Shown in pieces: positions 16,938-24,794 of a stretch of DNA of 64,000 nt. The stretch's first letter is position 1, and each line of letters begins with the position of its first letter. The DNA lies in the NCBI RefSeq assembly GCF_014205135.1, contig NZ_JACHMY010000001.1, positions 1,302,001 through 1,366,000 of the forward strand. Direction: 5' to 3'. The notes below the pieces were generated by a model, which did no database searches, was not told the DNA's origin, and saw only the letters and a list, made by a program, of their open reading frames with translations. The DNA is from Kribbella italica (GTDB lineage Bacteria > Actinomycetota > Actinomycetes > Propionibacteriales > Kribbellaceae). Both the position numbers and the translations under genes were made by a program.

Positions 16938-17705
16938 GTGCGAATCACCTGGTGGGGGCACGCCACCTCCACGATCGAGGACCGGGGGACGAAGCTGCTC
17001 ACCGATCCCGTGCTGACGGCCCGGATCGCGCACCTGCGCCGCCGCCGCGGCCCGCTGCCGCTGCCGGAGGCGGGGGAGTGCGACGCGGTGCTGATCTCGC
17101 ACCTGCACGCCGACCACCTGCACCTGACGTCGCTGCCGTTCGTCTCGCCGGATGCTGCCCTGGTCGTCCCGCGCGGCGCGGCCCGGCTGATCCACGCGGA
17201 GGCCGGCAAGGCCTACTCGGACCGTTGCATCGAAGTTGCGCCGGGCAACCAGATCAAGATCGGCGGGCTCGAGATCACCGCGGTCACCGCCCGCCATGAC
17301 GGCAGGCGCCTGCCCTGGTCGCAGTACCGCGCCCAGGCCCTCGGGTACCGGGTCGCGAGCTCGCCGAGCGTCTGGTTCGCCGGTGACACCGGCCTGTACG
17401 ACGAGATGGCGGCGGAGGTCGGCCCGGTCGACCTGGCGCTGATCCCGGTCGGCGGCTGGGGACCCACGCTCGGGGACGAGCACCTGGATCCGGTGCGCGC
17501 CGCCGAAGCGGTTCGGCGAGTCGGTGCTCAGTACGCCGTACCGGTACATTTCGGGACGTTCTGGCCGATCGGCTGCGACTGGCTCAAGCCCGAGTTGTTC
17601 CTGCCGCCGGGGGACCGGTTCAAGGCGGAGATGGCGTCGGCGGACGCCCGCGTGAAGGTGGAGGTCCTCGTGCCGGGGGAGTCGACGGAGGTGGTGCGGC
17701 CGTGA
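16938..17705 (+). CDS. MBL-fold metallohydrolase (UlaG/YtnP-like)
   Basis: 255 aa metallo-beta-lactamase fold with metal-binding motif SHLHADHLH, preceded by the short WWGHAT start typical of the UPF0173/UlaG group, and later WFAGDTG and PVHFGTFWP with further metal ligands. Cytoplasmic, no signal. GTG start lies 3 bases after the upstream stop, and the end overlaps the DedA start by 4 bases, so the three genes form an operon. The membrane context suggests phospholipid or sugar-phosphate hydrolysis, but the substrate is not known. Confidence 0.88.
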   Translation: MRITWWGHATSTIEDRGTKLLTDPVLTARIAHLRRRRGPLPLPEAGECDAVLISHLHADHLHLTSLPFVSPDAALVVPRGAARLIHAEAGKAYSDRCIEVAPGNQIKIGGLEITAVTARHDGRRLPWSQYRAQALGYRVASSPSVWFAGDTGLYDEMAAEVGPVDLALIPVGGWGPTLGDEHLDPVRAAEAVRRVGAQYAVPVHFGTFWPIGCDWLKPELFLPPGDRFKAEMASADARVKVEVLVPGESTEVVRP

Positions 17706-18289
17706 GCGGTGACGCCCATTTCGATCTCTGGTACCTGGTCGTGCTGGCCGGCGCGGTTCTGATCGGCGCGGTGCTGCCCGTCCTGCCGACCGGCGCGGCG
17801 GTGTCGGCCGGTGCGGTGCTCGCCTCGCACAGCAACCCGATCGGGCTGGTCGGCGTACTGATCGCTGGTGCCGGGGGCGCGTACGTCGGCGATCTGATCG
17901 TGTACGCCGCGTGCCGGGCCGGTGGTGAGCGGCTCGCCAAGCGGATCGGCTGGCTGCGCGAGAACGCGTCGCTCGACGCGCTGCGGGAGCGGCTGGCCGA
18001 GCACGAGATCACCGTGCTGCTGACCTCCCGGCTGATTCCGGGCGGGCGGGTGCCGGTGCTGCTCGCGGCCGGTCTGGCCGGGTACCGATGGCATCGGTTC
18101 GCCGTGGTGGACCTGGCCGCGTCGTCGCTGTGGGCGGCGGTCTACATGGCGATCGGGCTGCTCGGGTACGCGCTGTTCGACAAGCCGTGGCAGGGCGTCG
18201 TGGCCGCGATCGTGCTGGTGCTGCTGACCACGGTGGTCAGCAGCCTGGTCCAGCGGTTCCGGAAGAAGAAGGCGGCCTCCGCGCAGTGA
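17702..18289 (+). CDS. DedA-family (SNARE-associated) membrane protein
   Basis: 195 aa with four to five hydrophobic segments. Family signatures are GAGGAYVGDLIVYAAC and SRLIPGGRVPVLLAAGLAGY, the conserved amphipathic/re-entrant region with R and P residues. DedA proteins help maintain membrane potential and flip phospholipid carriers. Overlaps the MBL gene by four bases. Its stop codon abuts the left end of the 164-bp palindromic element. Confidence 0.9.
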   Translation: MSGDAHFDLWYLVVLAGAVLIGAVLPVLPTGAAVSAGAVLASHSNPIGLVGVLIAGAGGAYVGDLIVYAACRAGGERLAKRIGWLRENASLDALRERLAEHEITVLLTSRLIPGGRVPVLLAAGLAGYRWHRFAVVDLAASSLWAAVYMAIGLLGYALFDKPWQGVVAAIVLVLLTTVVSSLVQRFRKKKAASAQ

Positions 18290-18452
18290 GGGCGTGTCTG
18301 ACGATTCCCGCCTACTGCGCGGCACTCGGCACGGCACCTCGAAGCACTGGAGCAAAGACCACGATGGAAAAACATCGAGGCCTTCACTCCAGCACTCCGA
18401 GCTACCGCACCGAGCACCTGCTCGCTACGGCGGGAATCGTCAGACACGCCCT
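18289..18452 (-). repeat. 164-bp near-perfect palindromic element (MITE-like or structured RNA)
   Basis: Terminal 24-base arms (18289-18312 and 18429-18452) are perfect inverted repeats starting AGGGCGTGTCTGACGATT. Inside an asymmetric 8/10-base interior loop, 18321-18366 pairs with 18373-18418 around the loop GAAAAA. Of 46 inner pairs, 33 are Watson-Crick, 11 are C-A or A-C in the plus sequence, and 2 are other mismatches. All 11 become G-U in minus-strand RNA. The element fills the whole gap between convergent stop codons. No target duplication is clear. Confidence 0.75.
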
Positions 18453-19092
18453 AGAAACCGAATGACTTGCCCTGCAGCTGAGCGGTGATCTCCGGATCGC
18501 CGTCGAGGTCGACCTGGGCGACCGCCTGCCGGCCGAAGCAGAACAGGACCAGCTCGGCCGGCTCGCCGGTCACGGTCACCGAACCGGCCGCGGTCGGCTT
18601 CTTCGCGACCGACTCCCGCCCGTCCGGCAGCCGCAGGACGACGCCGCTCGGCGCCTTCCGGAGCATCGACCGCGCGGCCAGCTTGAGTCCCTTCCACAGG
18701 CCCTCCTGCTGCTCGCCCGGCAGCGCGCGGACCTGGAAGTCGGGAACCGCCCGCCGGACGTCCTCGTGGTGCACCAGGTACTCGGGCGTGTTCAGTTCGC
18801 GGCCGATCACCGGCAGCGCGTAGATCGAGAACGACGGCGGCCCGCCGCGGACCTTGCCGACCAGCTCGGTGAAGCTCCAGCGGGTCTTGACCGCGGCCAT
18901 CCGCCGCTCGGTGGTGCCGGCCAGCGCCGGCAGCATGATCCCCGGCGCGGCGATCGGGTCCGACTCCCGCACGTACAGGTGGGCGGCCAGGTCGTGGGTC
19001 AGCCACCCCTCGCACAGCGTCGTCCGATCAGGCCCGGCCTGATCGAAGAGGTCACACAGTGCGAGTCGTTCTGTCCGGCTGTAGTCGGTCAC
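18451..19092 (-). CDS. TIGR03085-family protein (mycothiol maleylpyruvate isomerase-like fold)
   Basis: 213 aa. The N-terminal half has the DinB/MDMPI-like helical layout with ERLALCDLFDQAGPD, LCEGWLTHDLAAHLYVRE and the later VHHEDVRR, which carry the conserved His residues (H in LTHDLAAHL, VHHEDV) that bind metal in the family. Typical of the actinobacterial TIGR03085 family, function unsettled, possibly thiol-dependent. Start GTG 19092 has TACGAT exactly 6 bases upstream and no Shine-Dalgarno (leaderless). I recall this family near hisI-trpE in Streptomyces, which supports its place in the conserved backbone. Confidence 0.85.
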   Translation of the reverse strand: MTDYSRTERLALCDLFDQAGPDRTTLCEGWLTHDLAAHLYVRESDPIAAPGIMLPALAGTTERRMAAVKTRWSFTELVGKVRGGPPSFSIYALPVIGRELNTPEYLVHHEDVRRAVPDFQVRALPGEQQEGLWKGLKLAARSMLRKAPSGVVLRLPDGRESVAKKPTAAGSVTVTGEPAELVLFCFGRQAVAQVDLDGDPEITAQLQGKSFGF

Positions 19093-19098
19093 AACTCG

Positions 19099-19104
19099 AT
19101 CGTA
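19099..19104 (-). promoter_or_regulatory. -10 element of a probable leaderless promoter
   Basis: TACGAT on the minus strand, 6 bases (CGAGTT) before the GTG start of the TIGR03085 gene. The -35 is weak (TTCTGC at 17 bases). Confidence 0.45.
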
Positions 19105-19194
19105 GTTGTCGGAGCCCAATGGCAGAATGTCAATCGTTGTCAGTCGCACCGACTGTCCACACACCTGACACACCGCCGTGACGAAGGATGCCTC

Positions 19195-21048
19195 GTGCCG
19201 TTGCCGAAAGTCCCCACCAAGGGGAGCGTGACCCGGCGCGGGTTCGCGGTCCTGCGCGTCGCGATCGCCGAGGAGCCGTGGGTCTTCGCGCTCTCGGTGG
19301 CGGCGAGCATGCTGTACGGCGCGATGACGGTCGCGGACGGCTGGGCGCTGGGCTGGGCCACCGACCACGTGATCCGCCCGGCCCTGGAGCGCGGCGACAC
19401 CACCTTCGGCGCGCTCGCGGCCCTGGTCTCGCTGTTCCTCGGCATCGCCGTACTGCGCGCGATCGGCGTGGTCGGCCGCCGGATCGGGGCCGGCGTGATG
19501 CAGTTCCGCCTCCAGGCGACGTACCGGCGGCGCGTCACCCGGCAGTACCTGAAGCTCCCCCTGGAGTGGCACCACCGGCACCCGACCGGGCAGCTGCTGT
19601 CCAACGCGAACGCCGACGTCGAGTCGATCTGGTTCGTGATCGCCCCGCTGCCGATGGCGATCGGCGTGATCGCGATGCTCGCCTTCGCGACCGCGGCGAT
19701 GTTCGCCGCCGACGTCTGGCTGGCGCTGGTCGGGTGCCTGGTCTTCCCGCTGGTGTTCGTCGCGAACGTGATCTTCCAGCGCACCCTGCAGCCGCTGGCC
19801 ACCCGCGCGCAGGAGCTGCGCGCGGACGTGTCCGAGGTGGCGCACGAGTCGTTCGACGGCGCGCTGGTGGTCAAGACGCTGGGCCGGGAGGCGGCCGAGA
19901 CCGAGCGTTTCACCGGCCCGACGATGGCGCTCAAGGACGCGAACATCGCGGTCAACCGTGCCCGCGGCGCCTTCGACCCGGTGATCGAGGGACTGCCCCG
20001 GCTCGGCGTACTGGCCGTGCTGCTGGTCGGCGTCGGCCGGGTGCGGTCGGGCGCGGCGGACGCCGGTGACGTCGTCCAGGTCGCGTTCCTGTTCACGCTG
20101 ATCGGCTTCCCGATCCGCGCGCTCGGCTGGGTGCTCGGCGAGCTGCCGCGCTCGGTCGTCGGCTGGGACCGCGTCCAGCGCGTGCTCACCGCCGAGGGCG
20201 GGATGGAGTACGGCGATCAGAAGCTGACCTCGATCAAGGCCGCGCGCCTCGACGTCGACGACCTCCGCTTCGGGTACCTGCCCGACCGCGACGTGCTGCG
20301 CGGCGTCGACTTCACGATCGAGCCCGGGCGGACGGTCGCGGTGGTCGGCCCGACCGGCTCCGGCAAGTCGACGCTGACCACGATGCTGACCCGGCTGGTC
20401 GACCCGGAGGAGGGCGCGGTCCGGATCGACGGTGTCGACCTGCGGACGCTGGCCCGCGACGAGCTGGCCGGATCGGTCGCCCTGGTCGCGCAGAACGCGT
20501 TCCTGTTCGACGACACGGTCCGCGGCAACATCACGCTCGGCGGCGACTTCACCGACGACGACATCTGGGACGCGCTGCGGATCGCGCAGGGCGACGGCTT
20601 CATCCGGTCCCTGCCCGAGGGCCTCGACACCAAGGTCGGCGAGCGCGGGACGACGCTGTCCGGCGGCCAGCGGCAGCGGATCGCGCTGGCCCGGGCCCTC
20701 GTCCGGCGGCCGCGGCTGCTGATCCTCGACGACGCGACCAGCGCGGTCGACCCGCAGGTCGAGGCCAGAATCCTGGCCGGCCTGCGGAGCGCCGTCCAGG
20801 GTGGGCGGTCGGACACGACCGTGCTGGTGATCGCGTACCGCAAGGCGACGATCTCGCTCGCCGACGAGGTGCTGTTCCTGGCCGAGGGACGGATCGCGGC
20901 GCAGGGCACGCACCTGGAGCTGCAGGAGCGGTCCGCGGAGTACCGCGATCTCGTCGACGCCTACGAGAAGGACGCCGCGCGGCGCGAGGAAGAGGCCGAG
21001 CTGGCCGCCGAACTGGACGATCTGGACAGCGAAGGAGCAAGCGCGTGA
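19195..21048 (+). CDS. ABC exporter half-transporter with degenerate ATP site
   Basis: 617 aa: six-helix exporter domain (~20-330) then an ATPase domain. Walker A GPTGSGKST (~383), signature LSGGQRQR, Walker B LLILDDATSAVD (~508), and the switch region IAYRKATIS (~545). Two catalytic positions are altered: Asp replaces the catalytic Glu after Walker B, and Tyr replaces the H-loop His. This marks the nucleotide-binding domain of the degenerate site in a heterodimeric exporter (like TM287/288 or BmrCD). GTG 19195 has GAAGGA upstream. Overlaps its partner by four bases. Cargo could be drugs or lipids. Confidence 0.93.
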   Translation: MPLPKVPTKGSVTRRGFAVLRVAIAEEPWVFALSVAASMLYGAMTVADGWALGWATDHVIRPALERGDTTFGALAALVSLFLGIAVLRAIGVVGRRIGAGVMQFRLQATYRRRVTRQYLKLPLEWHHRHPTGQLLSNANADVESIWFVIAPLPMAIGVIAMLAFATAAMFAADVWLALVGCLVFPLVFVANVIFQRTLQPLATRAQELRADVSEVAHESFDGALVVKTLGREAAETERFTGPTMALKDANIAVNRARGAFDPVIEGLPRLGVLAVLLVGVGRVRSGAADAGDVVQVAFLFTLIGFPIRALGWVLGELPRSVVGWDRVQRVLTAEGGMEYGDQKLTSIKAARLDVDDLRFGYLPDRDVLRGVDFTIEPGRTVAVVGPTGSGKSTLTTMLTRLVDPEEGAVRIDGVDLRTLARDELAGSVALVAQNAFLFDDTVRGNITLGGDFTDDDIWDALRIAQGDGFIRSLPEGLDTKVGERGTTLSGGQRQRIALARALVRRPRLLILDDATSAVDPQVEARILAGLRSAVQGGRSDTTVLVIAYRKATISLADEVLFLAEGRIAAQGTHLELQERSAEYRDLVDAYEKDAARREEEAELAAELDDLDSEGASA

Positions 21049-22841
21049 GTGCCGCGGAGGCCACCCGGCTCGACGCCGGGGACAACGCCGGAGGACTCGA
21101 CACCCTGCGCCAGGGGATCAAGGTCTCGCCGGAGCTGGCCCGCGGGTGGTGGATCACCGGGCTGCTCGCGCTGACCATGACGGGCGGGCGGATCGTCGTA
21201 CCGATCGCTGTTCAGCAGACCATCGACAAGGGGCTGTCCGGGCCGGGCGGCCCGGACATGTCGTTCGTGGCGTGGATGTGCGCGGCGTGCGTGGGTGGGA
21301 TCCTGGTGACCGCGTTCGCGTCGTACCTGACCACCGTGCGGCTCGCGATCAACTCCGAGAGCGGCCTGGCCACGATGCGGATCAAGGCGTTCCGGCACGT
21401 GCACGACCTGCCGGTGCTGACCCAGTCGACCGAGCGGCGCGGTGCGCTCGTGAGCCGGGTGACGTCCGACGTCGACACGGTGTCGCAGTTCCTGCAGTTC
21501 GGCGGGTTCATCTTCCTGGTCAGCATCGGGCAGATGCTGCTCGCGACGGTCGTCATGTTCGTGTACTCGTGGCAGCTCGCGCTGGTGGTGCTGATCTGCT
21601 TCATCCCGCTGTTCGCGAGCCTGAAGTCGCTGCAGCGGCTGATGTCGGCGGCGTACGGCGTGGTGCGGGCCAAGGTCGGCGAGATGCTGTCCGCGATCGC
21701 CGAGCCCGTCGTCGGCGCGCAGGTGGTGCGGGCGTACGCGATCGAGCGGCGGACGCAGCAGCGGATCGACGCGTCGATCGAGGACTACCGGAAGACGGCG
21801 ACGCGGGCGCAGGCGATCACGGGGATCACGTTCTCGATCGGTGGCCTGGCCGCGGGGCTCGCGAACGCCGGCGTGCTGACGGCCGGGGTGCTGCTCGGGG
21901 TGGACGGGAACGCGACGCTGGGGGAGATCCTGGCGTTCATGTTCCTGGTCGCGCTGTTCTCGGACCCGGTGCAGATCGCGACCCAGGTGCTGACCGACGC
22001 GCAGAGCGCGTTCGCCGGGTGGCGGCGGGTGCTCGGCGTGATCGCCACGCCGGCCGACGTGGTCGACCCGGGGTCCGACGGCGTGACGCAGGCGCGGGGG
22101 CCGATCACGGTCGAGTTCGCGGACGTGAACTTCGCTTACCCGGAAGGGGAGTTGGTGCTGCGGGACGTCGACGTACGGCTGGAACCGCACCGGCGCGTCG
22201 CCGTCGTGGGGGAGACTGGGTCGGGCAAGACGACGTTCGCGAAGCTGCTGACGCGGTTGATGGATCCGACCTCCGGTGCGGTGTTGCTGGATGGCGCGGA
22301 CGCGCGGACGATTGCGTTCAGCTCGCTGCGGGAGCGGGTGGTGATGGTGCCCCAGGACGGGTATCTGTTCGACTCGTCGCTGGCGGAGAACGTGCGGTTC
22401 GGGCGGCCTGAGGTGACGGACGCCCAGCTGCTGGAGGCTTTCGAGTCGCTGGGGCTGACGGACTGGCTCGAGTCGTTGCCGGATGGGCTGGACTCGCCGG
22501 TGGGTCAGCGGGGTGAGTCGCTGTCGGCTGGTGAGCGGCAGTTGGTCGCGCTCGTGCGGGCGAACATCGCGGACCCGGACCTGCTGGTGCTCGACGAGGC
22601 GACGTCCGCCGTTGACCCGGGGACTGAGGTGCGGGTCAACGCGGCGCTGGAGCGGCTGATGGCCGGCCGTACGTCGGTGACAATCGCGCACCGGCTGTCG
22701 ACCGCCGAGGCGGCCGATGAGGTGCTGGTGTTCGACGAGGGGCGCGTGGTGGAACGCGGTGCGCATGCGGAGTTGCTTGCTGTGAACGGGATCTATGCGC
22801 GTCTGCACGCCAGCTGGATCGCCCAGCGCTCGGCCAACTAG
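21045..22841 (+). CDS. ABC exporter half-transporter with consensus catalytic residues
   Basis: 598 aa: exporter transmembrane domain (~30-340) and ATPase domain with Walker A GETGSGKTT (~388), signature LSAGERQ (~491), Walker B LLVLDEATSAVD (~511) and H-loop IAHRLST (~547). Its own catalytic Glu and His are normal, but its signature differs from LSGGQ. In a heterodimer this signature faces the partner's Asp/Tyr site, so every deviation falls in one ATP site, which is consistent with an asymmetric exporter. GTG start within the stop of the first subunit. Confidence 0.93.
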   Translation: MSAAEATRLDAGDNAGGLDTLRQGIKVSPELARGWWITGLLALTMTGGRIVVPIAVQQTIDKGLSGPGGPDMSFVAWMCAACVGGILVTAFASYLTTVRLAINSESGLATMRIKAFRHVHDLPVLTQSTERRGALVSRVTSDVDTVSQFLQFGGFIFLVSIGQMLLATVVMFVYSWQLALVVLICFIPLFASLKSLQRLMSAAYGVVRAKVGEMLSAIAEPVVGAQVVRAYAIERRTQQRIDASIEDYRKTATRAQAITGITFSIGGLAAGLANAGVLTAGVLLGVDGNATLGEILAFMFLVALFSDPVQIATQVLTDAQSAFAGWRRVLGVIATPADVVDPGSDGVTQARGPITVEFADVNFAYPEGELVLRDVDVRLEPHRRVAVVGETGSGKTTFAKLLTRLMDPTSGAVLLDGADARTIAFSSLRERVVMVPQDGYLFDSSLAENVRFGRPEVTDAQLLEAFESLGLTDWLESLPDGLDSPVGQRGESLSAGERQLVALVRANIADPDLLVLDEATSAVDPGTEVRVNAALERLMAGRTSVTIAHRLSTAEAADEVLVFDEGRVVERGAHAELLAVNGIYARLHASWIAQRSAN

Positions 22842-22907
22842 TCCGGCTCCCAGCCGCCCGGGCGGGCCCCGCGCCTCCCTCTCGCATTTTTCCCCCGGGT
22901 GGGGACG

Positions 22908-22959
22908 CGACAGGGCGGGCCCGGAGAGGGAGGAAAGAGGCTCCAGGACCGCCCTGTCG
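22908..22959. terminator. Hairpin between convergent ABC exporter and HesB-like genes
   Basis: CGACAGGGCGG (22908-22918) pairs with CCGCCCTGTCG (22949-22959), loop 30 bases. It lies 66 bases after the exporter stop and 46 bases beyond the minus-strand gene's stop. Confidence 0.55.
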
Positions 22960-23005
22960 TTCAGGGAGGGCAGTGCTGTTGAGGCAGCACGCCCAGCTCA
23001 GAGGG

Positions 23006-23323
23006 TTACGGCGTCGGTACGGCGCCGTTCTGCCCGGGACCCGGCTGCGGGACCAGCAGGAACTCCACGCCACCCTTGTCGTCCACAGCTGCGTCCAGGA
23101 TCTTGTCGTCCAGCGTGTTCGCCGCGTTCTGCTCCAGGAACACCCGTGCCCCGCTCTCCTCGACCACCTGGTCCCCCGGCTTCGGAGCCTCGGTCGTGGT
23201 CACCGCCAGGGCGGGATCGGTCGGGTTCTCCTGGGAGATCCGCACGCCGGCACCCTCCGGCGCGCCGTCGACGCCGGTGATGGACTTGATGACCAGAGTC
23301 GCGTTCTCCGTCAAGGTCAGCAC
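23006..23323 (-). CDS. HesB/IscA-like small protein without cluster cysteines
   Basis: 105 aa. The sequence opens LTLTENATLVIKSI and later VVEESGARVFLEQNAANTLDDKILD, matching the HesB-like (Fe-S biogenesis) beta fold. The three cysteines that bind iron-sulfur clusters in IscA/HesB are absent; in fact no cysteine is present. Actinobacterial databases name such proteins 'Fe-S cluster assembly' or 'adhesin'. The start is GTG 23323 with GAGGAG 5 bases upstream; longer readings run into repeats. Role unknown; cluster transfer by the usual chemistry looks impossible. Confidence 0.75.
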   Translation of the reverse strand: MLTLTENATLVIKSITGVDGAPEGAGVRISQENPTDPALAVTTTEAPKPGDQVVEESGARVFLEQNAANTLDDKILDAAVDDKGGVEFLLVPQPGPGQNGAVPTP

Positions 23324-23430
23324 AACTACTCCTCGTTGTCGATCAACACGGTGAGCCCGCCCCGTGCCCGATGGCCTGGAGGCCAAACATGCCCCGTCCG
23401 CTGTGCGGACCACGGGGGATGCGGTTGCGG

Positions 23431-23490
23431 GCCTCGTCGCCCGTCCGTCTTTCGAGCGCCGACCCTCGTTCGGTGGCTGGTACTTGAAAG
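23431..23490 (+). repeat. 60-bp direct repeat, copy 1
   Basis: Matches 23635-23694 at 53 of 60 positions. Its right half, GGTGGCTGGTACTTGAAAG (23472-23490), is the same arm used by the hairpin at 5044-5078. The left arm is partly decayed, so the stem is imperfect here. Confidence 0.7.
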
Positions 23491-23634
23491 ACCTCACCGG
23501 CCGTCCGCCTCCGGCTCGCCGACCTGCGCGGGATGCGGCGGGCATCAACGCGGCCAGGCGCTCGTGCCATCGGCGAGCCGTCGGCTCGCCGGCCTGCCGC
23601 CGAGCGTGCCGCCGGCCCGCGGGCCCGTCGGTGT

Positions 23635-23694
23635 GCCTCGTCCCCCGTCCGTCTTTCAAGTACCGACCCTCGAGCGGTGGCCGGTACTTGAAAG
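23635..23694 (+). repeat. 60-bp direct repeat, copy 2, with intact hairpin
   Basis: CTTTCAAGTACCGACC (23653-23668) pairs with the end of GGTGGCCGGTACTTGAAAG (23676-23694); CTTTCAAGTACCG/CGGTACTTGAAAG is perfect. Member of the CAAGTACC hairpin family. Confidence 0.7.
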
Positions 23695-23730
23695 GCGGTG
23701 GGGGTTGAGGTGTCGGCGGTTCGAGGGGGC

Positions 23731-23824
23731 GGCGGGTTGAGGGGCGGGCGGTTGAGGGGCCGGTGGGTTGAGAGGGCCGGTGGGTTGAGTGGGGCCGGTG
23801 GGTTGAGAGGCCCGGTGGGTCGAG
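23731..23824 (+). repeat. Degenerate tandem repeats, unit 17-18 bases
   Basis: CCGGTGGGTTGAG recurs at 23760, 23777 and 23795, and as CCGGTGGGTCGAG at 23812, with periods of 17, 18 and 17. Two looser copies precede it from 23731. The block ends 28 bases before the GNAT start and may affect its expression or vary in copy number. Confidence 0.7.
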
Positions 23825-23852
23825 CCGTCGGCGGGTGGTGTGGGATCGGGGG

Positions 23853-24719
23853 ATGACTATCGAGCGGGAGACTCCGGCGGTGGGTGGGCTGGAGCTGGTG
23901 GCGGCGCGGTTGGCCGAGTGGCAGGTGGACGGTTCGGCGGTGCAGTTGCATCCGGGGGATCTGGGGTGGTTCTGGCGGTACGGCGCCGAGCGGACGGCCG
24001 CCGCGGTGCGGACCTGGGCCCGGGACGGCGAGCTGCTGGCGGTGGGGATGCTGGACGAGCCGGATCTGCTGCGGGTGGCGATTGCTCCTGGTGCGCTGGA
24101 GGACGAGGAGCTGGCGCGGCGGATCGCCGCGGATGTGGCTGACCCGGCGGCCGGCGTACTGGTGGAGGGGAAGGTCTACCTGGAGACCCCGAACGACTGC
24201 CGGGTGCGGGATCTGCTGTTCGCGGAGGGGTGGGAGCTGGATGACCCGTGGCAGCCGCTCGAGCGGGATCTGACCGACGAGGTCGAGGACTCGGGGCTGG
24301 CGGTCGAGCTCGTGACGGCGGAGACGGCGGGGGTGCGGGTGGGGATTCAGCGGGCTTCGTTCGACGGGTCGACGTTCAGTGACGAGCGGTGGCAGGCGAT
24401 GGCGGACGGTACGCCGTACGCGCGAGCGCGGTGCTTGATCGGGCGGGACGCGAACGGCGAGGCGGTGGCGGCGATCACGGTGTGGTCGGCGGGCAAGGGA
24501 CGGCCTGGGTTGATCGAGCCGCTCGGCGTGCATCGGAACCATCGCGGACATGGGTACGGGCGCGCGATGACGCTGGCCGGTACGGCGGCGCTGCGGGAGC
24601 TCGGGGCGTCGCGCGCGCAGGTGCTGACGCCGTGCTTCAACGCGGGAGCGATCGCCACGTACCGCAGCGCGGGGTTCGGGCTGCTGCCGCAGCGCCGGGA
24701 CCAGTACCGCAAGGTTTAG
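23853..24719 (+). CDS. GNAT-family N-acetyltransferase
   Basis: 288 aa with an N-terminal GNAT-like half (~1-140) and a catalytic C-terminal half (~145-288) carrying EPLGVHRNHRGHGYGRAMTL, a clear acetyl-CoA loop (RGHGYG), and ending NAGAIATYRSAGFGLLPQRR. ATG 23853 is preceded by GGGGG; a GTG at 23835 would add six residues. Transcribed alone, preceded by tandem repeats and followed by a strong bidirectional hairpin. Acceptor unknown; unlike the paralog pair at 8-11 kb. Confidence 0.87.
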   Translation: MTIERETPAVGGLELVAARLAEWQVDGSAVQLHPGDLGWFWRYGAERTAAAVRTWARDGELLAVGMLDEPDLLRVAIAPGALEDEELARRIAADVADPAAGVLVEGKVYLETPNDCRVRDLLFAEGWELDDPWQPLERDLTDEVEDSGLAVELVTAETAGVRVGIQRASFDGSTFSDERWQAMADGTPYARARCLIGRDANGEAVAAITVWSAGKGRPGLIEPLGVHRNHRGHGYGRAMTLAGTAALRELGASRAQVLTPCFNAGAIATYRSAGFGLLPQRRDQYRKV

Positions 24720-24732
24720 GCGCGACAGGTGA

Positions 24733-24769
24733 TTTCAAGTCTTCCCCGCACGACGGGGAAGACTTGAAA
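24733..24769. terminator. 16-bp perfect bidirectional hairpin
   Basis: TTTCAAGTCTTCCCCG (24733-24748) pairs with CGGGGAAGACTTGAAA (24754-24769) around CACGA. It lies between the convergent GNAT and dipeptidase genes; the A/T-rich stem base can supply short U-tracts on both strands. Its TTTCAAGT ends resemble the CAAGTACC hairpins. Confidence 0.85.
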
Positions 24770-24794
24770 AGCTCGCCGGCCGCCTGGGGCCTCG

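Larger units (their letters stand above)
23324..23852. other. 529-base non-coding, repeat-rich spacer
   Basis: No credible gene is visible on either strand: readable frames lack motifs, ribosome sites and codon bias. The spacer holds two copies of a 60-bp direct repeat containing a CAAGTACC-type hairpin and a block of degenerate 17-18-base G-rich repeats leading up to the GNAT gene. Confidence 0.7.

Noticed and set aside
18289..18452. Plain intrinsic terminator for the convergent genes
   Set aside because: It may terminate transcription, but 164 bp with 24-bp perfect ends and one-sided wobble bias exceeds what a terminator needs, so it is reported as an element of its own.
23324..23659. N-terminal extension of the HesB-like gene through the repeat region
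   Set aside because: The extension is Arg/Ala/Gly-rich, covers the repeat hairpins and lacks family similarity; the GTG at 23323 has a good Shine-Dalgarno.
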